This document shows positions 46,046 to 54,414 of a stretch of DNA of 64,000 bases, piece by piece. Source of the stretch: JBEKYD01 sp052148435 (GTDB lineage: Bacteria > Acidobacteriota > Terriglobia > Bryobacterales > Bryobacteraceae); NCBI GenBank assembly GCA_052148435.1, contig JBKQIF010000055.1:1-64000 (forward strand), written 5' to 3'. The notes below the pieces were generated by a model. That model was not told the origin of the DNA and searched no databases. It saw nothing but the letters and a program-made list of their open reading frames with translations. Each line of letters opens with the position of its first letter. The first letter of the stretch is position 1. Position numbers and translations under genes: made by a program.

Positions 46046-47476
46046 ATGGCAGCGCCTGACAACGACGTTTTCTTCGCCACCATCAAGCAGCTCAATCAGC
46101 GCCTGTTGGCGCGGGAATTCTCCGCCGTAGAACTGGCCCGCGCCTTCGCTTTGCGCCTCGAACAGCTCGGCCCGCGCTACAACGCGCTCGCGCTGCCCCT
46201 CGTTAAGGACGCCATCCGCCAGGCGAAGGCTGTCGATGGCGACCTCAAACGCGGACGTCTGCGCGGCCCCCTGCAAGGCATTCCTTACGCCGTGAAGGAC
46301 CTGCTGAGCTACGCCGGACAACCCACCACATGGGGCGCCAAACCTTACGCCGGCCAGGTCTTCGACTTCAACGCCACGGTGATCGACAAGCTGGCCGGTG
46401 TGGGCGCCATTCTGGCCGGCAAGCTTTCCATGGTGGAACTGGCCGGCGGCGGCGGATACCGCTACGCCTCCGCTTCGCTGTTTGGCCCGGGCCTCAATCC
46501 CTGGGATCGCGGCCGCTGGTCGGGCGGTTCCTCCAGCGGTTCGGCGGCAGCCGTGGCGGCGGGATTGGTGCCGTTCGCTCTCGGCTCGGAAACTTCCGGC
46601 TCCATCGTCACTCCCGCTTCTTTCTGCGGCGTGACCGCCCTCCGGCCCACCTACGGCCTGGTGAGCCGCCACGGCGCCATGGCGCTTTCCTGGACCCTCG
46701 ATAAACTCGGTCCTTTTGCCCGCAGCGCCGAGGATTGCGGCTTGATTCTGGAAGCCATCGCCGGCAAAGACGGCAAGGACCCCGGCTCGGCCGGCAAATC
46801 GTTTTATTACACGCCCCAGTACGCCAGGCCGGTCAGCGAACTTCGCATCGGTTACTCCCCGGGCGATTTCAGCGAGCGCGCCGACGCCGCCGCGCGCGAC
46901 GCTTTCGCCGCCGCCATTCAAGTTCTGAAAGACGCGGGCGCACAACTCCAGGAAACCTCTCTGCCCGAGTTTCCTTACGGTGCCACCCTTTCCACCATTC
47001 TTTCCGCCGAACAGGGCGCCGTCTTCGAGCCGCTCATTACCAGCGGCCAGGTCGACCAACTGGCCGACCAGGCTCAGATTGCCGGCCTCAAAGCCAGCCT
47101 CGATACATCCGCCAAAGACTATCTGAAGGCCATGCGTGTGCGCCGCCTGATCCAGACCGAAATCGGGCATTTGTTCGGCCGGGTGGATGCGCTCGTCGCG
47201 CCCGGACGCTCCGCTCCCGCCCCGAAGATCGACCAGCCGCTCTCCGGCCGCACCGCCGCCGTCTCCGCGGCGCCACAGCCCGGCATGAGCGCTATCGTTC
47301 AGGCCGGCAACCTGGCGGGACTCCCCGCTCTGGTTCTGCCCTGCGGCTTCGCCAGCGGCCTTCCCCTGGCCCTGCAAGTGGTGGGCGCGCCATTCTCGGA
47401 AAACACGCTGCTGGCCGTCGGCAACGAGTTTCAGACCCGCACCGGCTGGCACCAGAAAAGACCGCCCGGGGTATAG
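46046..47476 (+). CDS. Amidase-signature hydrolase
   Basis: Hydrolase of 476 residues with the Ser-cisSer-Lys triad of the amidase signature family: K84 in PYAVKDLL, the serine cluster 162-166 in SGGSSSGS and nucleophile S186 in SETSGSIVTP. The family includes GatA, indole-acetamide hydrolase and many peptide or aryl amidases; the Gln-tRNA role is unlikely because gatB and gatC are absent. Translated alone it has no leader and would stay in the cytosol. A Tat leader lies in the same frame directly upstream, behind a TGA. A family C repeat follows the gene. Confidence 0.9.
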   Translation: MAAPDNDVFFATIKQLNQRLLAREFSAVELARAFALRLEQLGPRYNALALPLVKDAIRQAKAVDGDLKRGRLRGPLQGIPYAVKDLLSYAGQPTTWGAKPYAGQVFDFNATVIDKLAGVGAILAGKLSMVELAGGGGYRYASASLFGPGLNPWDRGRWSGGSSSGSAAAVAAGLVPFALGSETSGSIVTPASFCGVTALRPTYGLVSRHGAMALSWTLDKLGPFARSAEDCGLILEAIAGKDGKDPGSAGKSFYYTPQYARPVSELRIGYSPGDFSERADAAARDAFAAAIQVLKDAGAQLQETSLPEFPYGATLSTILSAEQGAVFEPLITSGQVDQLADQAQIAGLKASLDTSAKDYLKAMRVRRLIQTEIGHLFGRVDALVAPGRSAPAPKIDQPLSGRTAAVSAAPQPGMSAIVQAGNLAGLPALVLPCGFASGLPLALQVVGAPFSENTLLAVGNEFQTRTGWHQKRPPGV

Positions 47477-47480
47477 CGGG

Positions 47481-47547
47481 GTGGCACAGGCTTGAGCCTG
47501 TGAGAAGTGCGCAAACTCCAGACACAGGCTGAAGCCTGCGCCACCAC
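47481..47547. repeat. Pair of palindromic repeats (family C)
   Basis: GTGGCACAGGCTTGAGCCTG and, inverted, CACAGGCTGAAGCCTGCGCC lie 20 bases apart directly after the amidase. Each is itself a hairpin. The prophage integrase begins about 95 bases further on, so this marks the last clear host sequence. Confidence 0.75.
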
Positions 47548-47640
47548 AGTCCTTGACAGGCCGGGTGGCCCGTTTACGGTGGGATAATGGCCGCTTATAC
47601 CGTAGTACCCACCTGAGTACCCATTGAGGCTTCGGCTTGC

Positions 47641-48633
47641 GTGTCGCCGGTTAGCCTCATTGGAATGCCCACTTCCCCCAGACACGCGCACGTGGAGTTC
47701 TCCGCTCCCGTGCTGGCCGAGATCGAGGCGCGTCGGCAGTGCTTTAGGCACGCCGGACTGGCGCGCCGCACCGTCTCCTGCTACGAGTCGGATTGGCGCA
47801 CCTTCCGCACCTGGTGCGCGGCGGCGGGGCGCACGGCGTTGCCGGCGTCGCCCGATACCGTCGAGCTGTACGTGGTCGACCTGATCGGCCGCGGCCGCAG
47901 GATCGCCACCGTAAGCCGCCACGCGAGCGCGATTCAGCATTTTCACCGGGGCGCGGCCTGCCCCAACCCCTGCGGGCTGGAATTCCACGAGCTGCTCGCC
48001 GGCGCCAGGCGCACGCTCTGCGAAATGCCGATCCGCAAGGACGCGCTTTCGGTGCGGGACCTGCGGCGCATCGTGGCCGATATCGGTAACGGCACGGCGA
48101 TCCGCGCCCGCAACGGCGCCCTGCTGCTGCTGGGATTCGCCACCGCGTTGCGCCGGTCGAGCCTCTCGCGGCTTCTCGCCGAGGACCTCAGCTTCGAGCC
48201 GCAGGGAGTACGCATCGCCATCCGCCACGAAAAGCAGGACCGCAAGGGCGAAGGGCGAGTGGTCAGCGTGCCGTACGGCAAGCACGCGGAAACGTGCCCC
48301 GTGCGGGCACTGGAGCGCTGGCTCGGCTACCGCAGCGATGCACCCGGCCCGCTGTTCTGCCACGTCCTGCACGGCCGGATCGTTTTCGAACGGCTGCGGG
48401 GCAATCGCATCTGCCAGATCGTGCAGGCGAGCGTTTCCGCCATTGGCCTCGATCCCAAGAGGTACGGATGCCACTCGCTGAGGGCTGGATTCGTGAGCGA
48501 AGGGATGGAGCGAGGCCTCGACCAGTTCGCCATCGCGAGACAGACGGGACACCGGAGCCTGCGGACACTGGCGGTCTACATGCGCTCGCGCAACCCCTTG
48601 CGGGGGAATGCCTGCGCGGCCATCGGTTTGTGA
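47641..48633 (+). CDS. int: Tyrosine recombinase/phage integrase
   Basis: Recombinase of up to 330 residues with an N-terminal SAM-like core-binding domain (about 25-125) and a catalytic domain. Likely active residues are R171 in ATALRRSSL, K198 in RHEKQD, H278 and R281 in CHSLRAGF, H304 in QTGHRS and Y313 in VYMRSRNP. The set is complete, so the enzyme may be active. ATG 47665 is an alternative to GTG 47641. It faces the LuxR-type regulator across a 407-base convergent gap. Confidence 0.92.
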   Translation: MSPVSLIGMPTSPRHAHVEFSAPVLAEIEARRQCFRHAGLARRTVSCYESDWRTFRTWCAAAGRTALPASPDTVELYVVDLIGRGRRIATVSRHASAIQHFHRGAACPNPCGLEFHELLAGARRTLCEMPIRKDALSVRDLRRIVADIGNGTAIRARNGALLLLGFATALRRSSLSRLLAEDLSFEPQGVRIAIRHEKQDRKGEGRVVSVPYGKHAETCPVRALERWLGYRSDAPGPLFCHVLHGRIVFERLRGNRICQIVQASVSAIGLDPKRYGCHSLRAGFVSEGMERGLDQFAIARQTGHRSLRTLAVYMRSRNPLRGNACAAIGL

Positions 48634-49040
48634 GCCTGTCTCCGTTGAGATGTCCACCCGTGCTAAAGAGTGGGGGCCGGCCGTGTTAGCACGGCGCGTT
48701 TGGGACGCGCCCACGGCAGACCCTCGCAATCCTTGAAACCAGCCGATGGCGTTGCAACACCAGCGGCCAAAGACAGAGTACCGCGACGACGCGCCGCGCG
48801 CAAGCCCCTCGCGAGTGCTTGCCTTCTCCCGCGTCGATCGGCGATAATCGGAGCCAAACATAGAGAGAAGAACAGCCGCGGCGGTCACATTCGGAGCGAC
48901 CGCCGCACCCCTTTCAATCTCGATCAAACTCGGGTAACATACCGTCAAAACCCAGTTTCTTAGTCTATCTCCCCGATTCGCAGAGTTGTAAACTGGTCAA
49001 AATTGCACACTGGAAAGCGCGCGGAACGATGGACGCGAAC
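48634..49040. other. Convergent intergenic region between integrase and LuxR-type gene
   Basis: No gene is convincing in these 407 bases. Two adjoining hairpins at 48675-48712 could terminate the integrase transcript. The right part (about 48900-49010) is AT-richer. Short open frames here are Arg-rich and look like chance. Confidence 0.5.
48675..48712. terminator. Two consecutive GC-rich hairpins
   Basis: CCGTG-TTAG-CACGG and GGCGCGT-TTGGG-ACGCGCC follow each other about 45 bases after the integrase stop. No T-run follows, so this may equally be another host-type palindromic repeat. Confidence 0.45.
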
Positions 49041-49457
49041 TTACGCGGCGTCCTGGCGCAGTTGCCGCATGGTGGCGCAATACGGGTGATCGCACGGGCA
49101 GCCGGCGGCGTGGGAGACGCTCGACACGGCGATGCCGGCGAGCACGCCGGGATTGAGGATCGCCCACCGTGCCAGATCGACGCGGTTGCCCATGCCCAGG
49201 CGCTCCAGAAAGCGGCCTACATGGGCTTTCACGGTGTGTTCGGTGATGCCGAGTTGAGCCGCGATCTCTTTGTTTGGCCTGCCCTGCGAAACGCCGATCA
49301 GCACGTCGCACTCGCGCGCCGAGAGCTGTGTCAGAGCCACCGGGGCGCGCGGGTCCACGCGAAATTGCCTCACTCTCCCCGCATTTTGGTGAGCACCTAA
49401 AGTACCTGTCTTATATCGTACTAAATACGGATTTTTTTCTCTGAAATCGACGCGCAT
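49041..49457 (-). CDS. Short LuxR/GerE-type regulator of the prophage
   Basis: Protein of about 138 residues with a GerE helix-turn-helix (LSARECDVLIGVSQGRPNKE, then AAQLGITEHTVKAHVGRFLE, residues about 47-110). It has no response-receiver or ligand domain. The C-terminal tail is Cys/His-rich (HAAGCPCDHPYC) and could bind metal. ATG 49457 is the most likely start, with internal GTGs possible. It is the only leftward gene of the prophage and diverges from the KTSC gene, the position where a lysogeny regulator would be expected; that role is inference. Confidence 0.8.
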   Translation of the reverse strand: MRVDFREKNPYLVRYKTGTLGAHQNAGRVRQFRVDPRAPVALTQLSARECDVLIGVSQGRPNKEIAAQLGITEHTVKAHVGRFLERLGMGNRVDLARWAILNPGVLAGIAVSSVSHAAGCPCDHPYCATMRQLRQDAA

Positions 49458-49469
49458 TCTTAAGAAAGG

Positions 49470-49691
49470 ATGATTCCTTCCCTCTTGACTCCGTCCCCGA
49501 ATTCCAGCGCGATCGCGCAACACGGTTACGACGCCGAGAGCAAAACCGCGCGGATCGAATTCCGCGGCGGCCGAATCCACGAGTTCCCCGGCGTCGAGCC
49601 GACGGAGTACGAAGCCTTCGCCGCCGCGCCTTCGTTGGGCAAACACTTCCACCAGCAGTGGCGCGGCCGAGATCACAGGAGGATCGCTTGA
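49470..49691 (+). CDS. KTSC-domain protein
   Basis: Protein of 73 residues matching the KTSC domain: SSAIAQHGYD, ARIEFRGGRIHEFPGV, YEAFAAAPSLGKHFHQQWRG. The domain is found alone in phages and fused to lysyl-tRNA synthetases; its function is unknown. AAGAAAGG sits just before the ATG at 49470. The stop overlaps the following TTG start. Confidence 0.8.
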   Translation: MIPSLLTPSPNSSAIAQHGYDAESKTARIEFRGGRIHEFPGVEPTEYEAFAAAPSLGKHFHQQWRGRDHRRIA

Positions 49692-50116
49692 TCGTTCCGG
49701 AACTAACCGACGAGCAACGCGCATTGGTGGACGAGTACGCCGAGGTGCGCAAGCTCGTGAAGTCATGGCAGCCGAACGTCAATCCGCACATGGCGCGGTT
49801 CCTGGCGCTGGGCGCGGCCATTCAGAGCTGGCTTGAAAACTTGCCGGCGGACCAGGAGATCGTGGCCACGGGTTACCTGTACGATCTGCCGTTGACGGCG
49901 CGGCGCAAGAGCCGCAGCCTGATTCGTGTCACGCGGCTCTACAAGAGGCTCGGCATCCAGTGGGTGATTGAGCACTGCCGGCCCACGCTCGCGGACGTGG
50001 AGCACGCGATCCCGGCGGGAGAGCGCGCGACCTTTATTCGCGAAACGCGGGACGGCCCGCGCGCGATAGGCGAGCCTGTCTGGCCGGAGCGTCAGGCGCG
50101 GAGCAAAGCCGCATAG
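49688..50116 (+). CDS. Phage protein of unknown function
   Basis: Protein of 142 residues, helix-rich and unrecognised. The start is taken as TTG 49688, overlapping the KTSC stop (TTGA), because AGGAGGATCG lies just ahead; the open frame to 49658 has no such site. Segments such as LPADQEIVATGYLYDLPLTA look like a small soluble protein. It is encoded between two prophage regulatory-type genes and probably expressed early. Confidence 0.65.
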   Translation: MIVPELTDEQRALVDEYAEVRKLVKSWQPNVNPHMARFLALGAAIQSWLENLPADQEIVATGYLYDLPLTARRKSRSLIRVTRLYKRLGIQWVIEHCRPTLADVEHAIPAGERATFIRETRDGPRAIGEPVWPERQARSKAA

Positions 50117-50181
50117 CAGCGGCGCAGCCTGGCGGAGCGGGCTCAAAACTACCCCGGTCTCGTAACACACACAGGAGAACC

Positions 50182-50535
50182 ATGTCCGAGCGCGTCCCGG
50201 TGTTTTGCGGTCCGTATTGCATCGAGCTGGCCGATGCGGCGCGAGTGAAGTGGCTGGCGAAGGCGCCGAACGCAAGGCTGATACGGCGGCGCAAGGACCA
50301 TGCCGTCGTGGAGATCCAATTGGCGGAAGCCGGCGACGATTCGAAGAAGCGGGAGAGACAGGGGAACCCGGCGCGCTACTCCTTCGACAGCGAAACGGCG
50401 GACAATCCGGCGAAGGTGTGGACGCTAAAGCATCTCGCCGTGGACACCGCTCCTATTTTTCGCAGCGCGGTAGCCGAGTGCGGGGCCACCCTGCGCTGGC
50501 GCCGGCAGGTATTTCGGGCGCCGGAGGCGGCATGA
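50182..50535 (+). CDS. Phage protein of unknown function
   Basis: Protein of 117 residues with an AGGAGA ribosome binding site before ATG 50182. It begins VPVFCGPYCIELADAA and contains a basic segment LIRRRKDHAVVEIQLAE. No domain is recognised. It is followed by an overlapping small membrane protein gene (ATGA). Confidence 0.65.
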   Translation: MSERVPVFCGPYCIELADAARVKWLAKAPNARLIRRRKDHAVVEIQLAEAGDDSKKRERQGNPARYSFDSETADNPAKVWTLKHLAVDTAPIFRSAVAECGATLRWRRQVFRAPEAA

Positions 50536-50690
50536 ACAGAGACACGGCAAGCACGCTCGCCGGGGGCGCGGCGGGGTTCGTGCTGCTGCAAACGGTGCGC
50601 TGGGAAGCGATCGCGCACGGCGAGCCGCTCAAGGTGGTAGTGGCTCTGACGCTGATCGGGGCGGGCATCTGGTTGTATTGGGGAGAGTGA
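50532..50690 (+). CDS. Small two-helix membrane protein
   Basis: Protein of 52 residues with hydrophobic segments at about 6-22 and 35-50, ending WLYWGE. The ATG overlaps the previous stop, and the next ATG follows the stop directly. Its size and position allow a holin-like or superinfection role, but nothing specific supports either. Confidence 0.6.
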   Translation: MNRDTASTLAGGAAGFVLLQTVRWEAIAHGEPLKVVVALTLIGAGIWLYWGE

Positions 50691-51311
50691 ATGGGGGCGC
50701 CTGCGATGAAGGCTGACAGCGACGAGGGAGTGCATTGGACTCGTGCCACCGCCATCGGTCTGGCGCGGGCCACCTGCGTCCATTGCCGGGGAGCGGGCAC
50801 GCGGCTGATCCGCGAGACGCGGGAAGTGCCGTGCGCTTGCGTCTTCCGCGGCATTTTCCGGGCTTGCTACAACCGTTTCCGGGAGTGCGTGGAGTTGGGC
50901 GCGCACACGGGCACGGTTTCCTGGGATCGCCTGGGCGGGAAGACCGGGCGCCGTTATTATTCCCGGAAAAAGGAAGAATACGCGGCCGATTTTTGCCTGG
51001 TGAGCCGGCGGGCTTTGACGGAAGCGGAGTACGCGCTTTTCCGGTATCATTTTCTGCTGGGCGCCGACTGGCGCCTCTGTTGCCGGCAATTGAAGATCGA
51101 CCGCGGCACTTTCTTCCATGAGGTTTACCGGATCGAACAACTGCTGGGCCGGACATTCGCCGAGCTGCAGCCGTACGCTCTCTACCCTGTCAGCGAGTAC
51201 TTCGCCGGAGTGATGGAAAACGTGGCGGAGGCTCCGCCAGGGGGCACGGGCCTGCTGGGCCGGAGGGAGACTGACTTTTTCCCGGGTTGGGGCGCGGCGG
51301 GGCTGCGATGA
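50691..51311 (+). CDS. Phage protein with zinc-finger-like N-terminus and helical domain
   Basis: Protein of 206 residues. A cysteine cluster CVHCRGAG...CAC (about residues 29-50) resembles a DnaJ-type zinc knuckle. The segment LTEAEYALFRYHFLLGADWR and the following helices (about 105-150) look like the C-terminal part of a sigma-like or antitermination regulator. This hints at a late-gene activator just ahead of the terminase genes. ATG 50706 is an alternative start. The stop overlaps the next ATG (ATGA). Confidence 0.6.
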   Translation: MGAPAMKADSDEGVHWTRATAIGLARATCVHCRGAGTRLIRETREVPCACVFRGIFRACYNRFRECVELGAHTGTVSWDRLGGKTGRRYYSRKKEEYAADFCLVSRRALTEAEYALFRYHFLLGADWRLCCRQLKIDRGTFFHEVYRIEQLLGRTFAELQPYALYPVSEYFAGVMENVAEAPPGGTGLLGRRETDFFPGWGAAGLR

Positions 51312-51502
51312 GCCCGCAATGGATTCCTGGTGTGGTAGCCGGCATCGGATTGCTGGCCAACGCGGTGTGGACGGCGGCCAACGTGCGGCAGGAAGGCCGG
51401 CTCGAGAGGCAGTTCGCCGAGCTGAAGGAATGGATGGGGCGGGAGTACGTGGCCGAGCGGATTTGCATGCTGCGGATGAGGAGGGGAGCTTGCCAGGACT
51501 AA
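51308..51502 (+). CDS. Small membrane-anchored phage protein
   Basis: Protein of 64 residues with one membrane helix (about 5-25) and a charged helical remainder (RLERQFAELKEWMGREYVAE). The topology recalls small phage accessory proteins of the holin or spanin neighbourhood. It is coupled on both sides: ATGA at the start and TAATG at the end. Confidence 0.55.
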   Translation: MSPQWIPGVVAGIGLLANAVWTAANVRQEGRLERQFAELKEWMGREYVAERICMLRMRRGACQD

Positions 51503-51843
51503 TGAACGGTGCGCCGAGGTCCACCGGGGTTTACCCCTTTTACGGCACGAGGCGGAACTGTCCGCGATGCGGAAAGGATTTCGCCGCGGCCGGCAACCAA
51601 CTGATTTGCGCGAGCTGCCGAAAACCGAAGGCCCGCGGGGGGCAGCCGCCGAACCGGAACCTGAGCCCACGACAAAAGCAGGTAGTCACGCTGGTGCGGG
51701 AAGCGAAGGCAAACAAGGAGATCGCGGCCTCTCTGCACCTGACCGAAGGAACCGTGAAACAGTACCTGTGGCTCATCTTCCGGAAGCTTGGGGTGGAGAA
51801 CCGCACCGCGCTGGCCATGTGGGCGGGCGAGCAGCGATGCTGA
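51502..51843 (+). CDS. Zinc-ribbon plus LuxR/GerE-type helix-turn-helix protein
   Basis: Protein of 113 residues. An N-terminal zinc ribbon (NCPRCGKDF, then ICASCRKPK, about residues 19-42) is joined to a GerE helix-turn-helix (LSPRQKQVVTLVREAKANKE and HLTEGTVKQYLWLIFRKLGV). It lies immediately before the terminase genes and could switch on late transcription. It is the second short GerE-type regulator in this prophage. The start ATG overlaps the preceding stop. Confidence 0.78.
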   Translation: MNGAPRSTGVYPFYGTRRNCPRCGKDFAAAGNQLICASCRKPKARGGQPPNRNLSPRQKQVVTLVREAKANKEIAASLHLTEGTVKQYLWLIFRKLGVENRTALAMWAGEQRC

Positions 51844-51884
51844 CGGGCCCGGTACGGAGATAGGGACTGAAGCCGAGATCGAGC

Positions 51885-52286
51885 GTGGTGGCGCGGGCGC
51901 GCGCCTTCCTGGCGGCCTATCGTCGCACCTGCAACATCACCCGATCGGCGGCGGCGGCCGGCATCGGGCCGAGACAGCACTACCGCTGGCTGGAGAAGTA
52001 CCCGAAGTACGCCGAAGCGTTCAAACGCGCGGGGGTGGTCGCCGGCGACTACCTGGAGAGCATGGCGGTGCAACGCGCCACGGTGGGGTGGGAAGAGCCG
52101 GTGTTTTACCAGGGCGAGGAATGCGGCCGCGTGCGGCGCTTCGACGGCGGATTGATGCAGTTTCTCTTGCGCGGGGCTAAGCCGGAGAAGTACAAGCAGT
52201 CCACGGAAGTGACGGGAGCGAATGGAGGCCCGATCCAGGCGAAGCTGGAGCTGGTATTCCGTACTCCTCCTCCCGCCATTCCATGA
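51885..52286 (+). CDS. Putative terminase small subunit
   Basis: Protein of 133 residues that should recognise the packaging site and load the large subunit. A helix-turn-helix of the phage small-terminase kind is visible (LAAYRRTCNITRSAAAAGIG, then QHYRWLEKYPKYAEAFKRA). The call rests on this motif and on the terminase large subunit starting with an ATGA overlap. GTG 51885 is used; the next codon is also GTG. Confidence 0.75.
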   Translation: MVARARAFLAAYRRTCNITRSAAAAGIGPRQHYRWLEKYPKYAEAFKRAGVVAGDYLESMAVQRATVGWEEPVFYQGEECGRVRRFDGGLMQFLLRGAKPEKYKQSTEVTGANGGPIQAKLELVFRTPPPAIP

Positions 52287-53578
52287 TTGCCGAGTTCCCC
52301 GAAAAGGTGCGCTTTCTTTTCGAGCCGGCGCCTTACAAGGTGCTCTATGGCGGCCGCGACGGCATTAAGTCCTGGTCGATGTCGCGCGCGCTCACAATCA
52401 TGGGTGCGCAAAACCGGCTGCGCTGGCTTTGCGCGCGAGAGACGCAGAAATCCATCGCCGAGTCGGTTCACCACCTCCTGGCGCTGCAGATTGCCAACCT
52501 GGGCCTGCAGGATTTCTATCGCGTCGAGAAGGCTCGCATCGTCGGGACGGTGGAACATGCGACCGGCATGTACGGCCGCAAGCTGGAGCGGCCGGCGCCG
52601 AGCGAGTTCGTCTTCGCGGGTTTAAAGCACAACGTGGCGGAGATCAAGTCTTACGAGGCCCTGGACGGGGTGTGGATCGAAGAAGCGGCCAACGTAAGCA
52701 AGAACTCCTGGGAAGTGGTCATTCCCACGATTCGCAAGGAAGGCTCGGAAGTCTGGGTCAGCTTCAATCCGGAGCTGCCGGAAGACGAGACCTACAAGCG
52801 CTGGGTCATAAACCCTCCGCCAGGCGCGGTGGTGGTGAAGACGAGCTACCAGGACAACCTGTGGCTGTCGCAGACGTCGCGGACGCGCATCGAGCACATG
52901 AAAGCGACGGACCCGGCCACTTACGACGTAATTTACGGGGGCGCCACCAAGTCGGTCTTGGAAGGCGCTATCTACGCCCAGGAGATGCGGGCGGCGGATG
53001 TCGGGGGGCGCATCACCAGGGTGCCATACGACCCGACCAAGCCGGTCCACACGTTCTGGGACCTGGGCTGGGGCGACATGACCAGCATCTGGTTCGTGCA
53101 GATTTATCCGTTCGAATTCAGGCTGATCGACTATGAGGACGGCTCGCGGCAGAACCTCAACCACTATTTGAGACGGCTGCAGGAGCGGCCCTACGTATAC
53201 GGGACGGACTTTCTCCCGCACGACGCCAAGGCTCACTCGTTGGGCACGGGGCGGTCGGTGGAAGAGCTGATGCGGGAGGCCGGGCGTAAAGTCACGGTCC
53301 TCCCGCGTCTATCGATTGGCGACGGGATCAACGCGGCGCGGACCATCTTTCCCAACTGCTGGTTCGAGGCGGAAAAGTGCGCCGAAGGGCTGCAGCATTT
53401 GCGGCGGTACCGCTACGGGGAGATTCAGACGCTCGGCGCGCCCACGAGAGAACCGCTGCACGACGAAGCGAGTCACGCGGCGGACGCATTCCGGCAGGTA
53501 GCGATCGGGGCCAAGGCTCCGAAGTCGAAACCGCCGGCAAAGGAACCGTATCGCCGGCAGGCGACGGCCTGGTCTTAG
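52283..53578 (+). CDS. Terminase large subunit
   Basis: DNA-packaging ATPase/nuclease of 431 residues. Walker A is YGGRDGIKSWS (22-32), Walker B is DGVWIEEAAN, and the nuclease acidic residues are in TFWDLGWGDM, FLPHDAKAHS and DEASHAADAF. It pumps phage DNA into the prohead through the portal. Length and motifs are complete. Confidence 0.93.
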   Translation: MIAEFPEKVRFLFEPAPYKVLYGGRDGIKSWSMSRALTIMGAQNRLRWLCARETQKSIAESVHHLLALQIANLGLQDFYRVEKARIVGTVEHATGMYGRKLERPAPSEFVFAGLKHNVAEIKSYEALDGVWIEEAANVSKNSWEVVIPTIRKEGSEVWVSFNPELPEDETYKRWVINPPPGAVVVKTSYQDNLWLSQTSRTRIEHMKATDPATYDVIYGGATKSVLEGAIYAQEMRAADVGGRITRVPYDPTKPVHTFWDLGWGDMTSIWFVQIYPFEFRLIDYEDGSRQNLNHYLRRLQERPYVYGTDFLPHDAKAHSLGTGRSVEELMREAGRKVTVLPRLSIGDGINAARTIFPNCWFEAEKCAEGLQHLRRYRYGEIQTLGAPTREPLHDEASHAADAFRQVAIGAKAPKSKPPAKEPYRRQATAWS

Positions 53579-53581
53579 TGA

Positions 53582-53914
53582 ATGCAAATGAATAAGAACA
53601 CCGAAGGCTACTCGTACGATTTCCGCAAGGGCGGCGATACCCGGTCAAAACCGGCGAAGAAGAAGGCCGCGCCCAAGGCGGCGACAGCGAAGCCCACGGG
53701 GGATCTAACGGCGGCGAAGCGCAGGAAGCTGGCCAACTCGGCCTTCGGACTGCCGGAGAGCCGGGGCTACCCGATGCCGGACAAGAAACACGCGCGCCTG
53801 GCGAAGAGCGGCTCATCGCACGCGAAGCACGTGGGGAACATCAGCTCGGCCGAGAAGGCGGAGATAGACGCCAAGGCCAACCGCATTTTAGGGAAAAAAG
53901 GAGAGCGCAAATGA
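53582..53914 (+). CDS. Basic phage protein with FGLPxxRxYPMPDxxHAR motif
   Basis: Protein of 110 residues, Lys/Ala-rich at the N-terminus. The segment FGLPESRGYPMPDKKHARLA followed by EKAEIDAKANRIL is a pattern seen in small proteins of many phages and may mark a DNA- or head-associated protein; the function is unknown. The last codons overlap the next start (ATGA). Confidence 0.65.
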   Translation: MQMNKNTEGYSYDFRKGGDTRSKPAKKKAAPKAATAKPTGDLTAAKRRKLANSAFGLPESRGYPMPDKKHARLAKSGSSHAKHVGNISSAEKAEIDAKANRILGKKGERK

Positions 53915-54414
53915 ACTGGTACCGCGTGAAATACAAAGCGAGACCGATAGAAGTCACAGCCAGCCGGATCGAGCGGGTGGGACGCATGCGGCAGAGCGGC
54001 GCCAGGCTTCTGCTGCTGGAGGACGGCCGCAAGGTGCTGGCGCATGCGGGCATGATGGCGCGCATGACGCCCGCGGTGGGCGATTACTTCGTGATCCAGG
54101 CAGACGGTTACGCCAACCTGAATCCGAAAGACGTTTTCGAGCGCAAGTACGAAATCGTCTTTGCCGCGGCGGTGGAAGCGGCTGTGCAGGAAGTACTGCA
54201 GCCGATCGGGGAGCTCGCCGGCGATGTGGAAACGGCGGCGAAACTCTTCGGGGCCGAAGAGAAAGCCGCGTTAGCCAGGCTGGAGAACGTGCTGGAGACC
54301 CAGGCGGCCAACCTGGAGGGCACGGCGGTTATCGAGCTGGGCAAGCTGGAGCGCCTCTGGAAGCGCGTAGCAGGCTTTCTGGCGGTTGCGTGGAAGCGGC
54401 TGGGGGAAGCGTAA
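53911..54414 (+). CDS. Phage protein of unknown function
   Basis: Protein of 167 residues. The N-terminal 90 residues form a small beta domain ending VGDYFVIQADGYANLNPKDV, a pattern common in uncharacterised phage proteins. The rest is a long amphipathic helix region rich in Ala and Glu, likely a coiled coil. Confidence 0.65.
   Translation: MNWYRVKYKARPIEVTASRIERVGRMRQSGARLLLLEDGRKVLAHAGMMARMTPAVGDYFVIQADGYANLNPKDVFERKYEIVFAAAVEAAVQEVLQPIGELAGDVETAAKLFGAEEKAALARLENVLETQAANLEGTAVIELGKLERLWKRVAGFLAVAWKRLGEA

Noticed and set aside
47548..47640. tRNA gene as the prophage attachment site
   Set aside because: No cloverleaf or T-loop consensus could be found between the amidase and the integrase.
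47431..48948. 505-codon minus-strand frame over the integrase
   Set aside because: No domain, opposite an integrase with a complete catalytic set.
48670..48963. 97-codon open frame between integrase and LuxR-type gene
   Set aside because: Arg-rich composition, starts inside a palindromic repeat, and no ribosome binding site.
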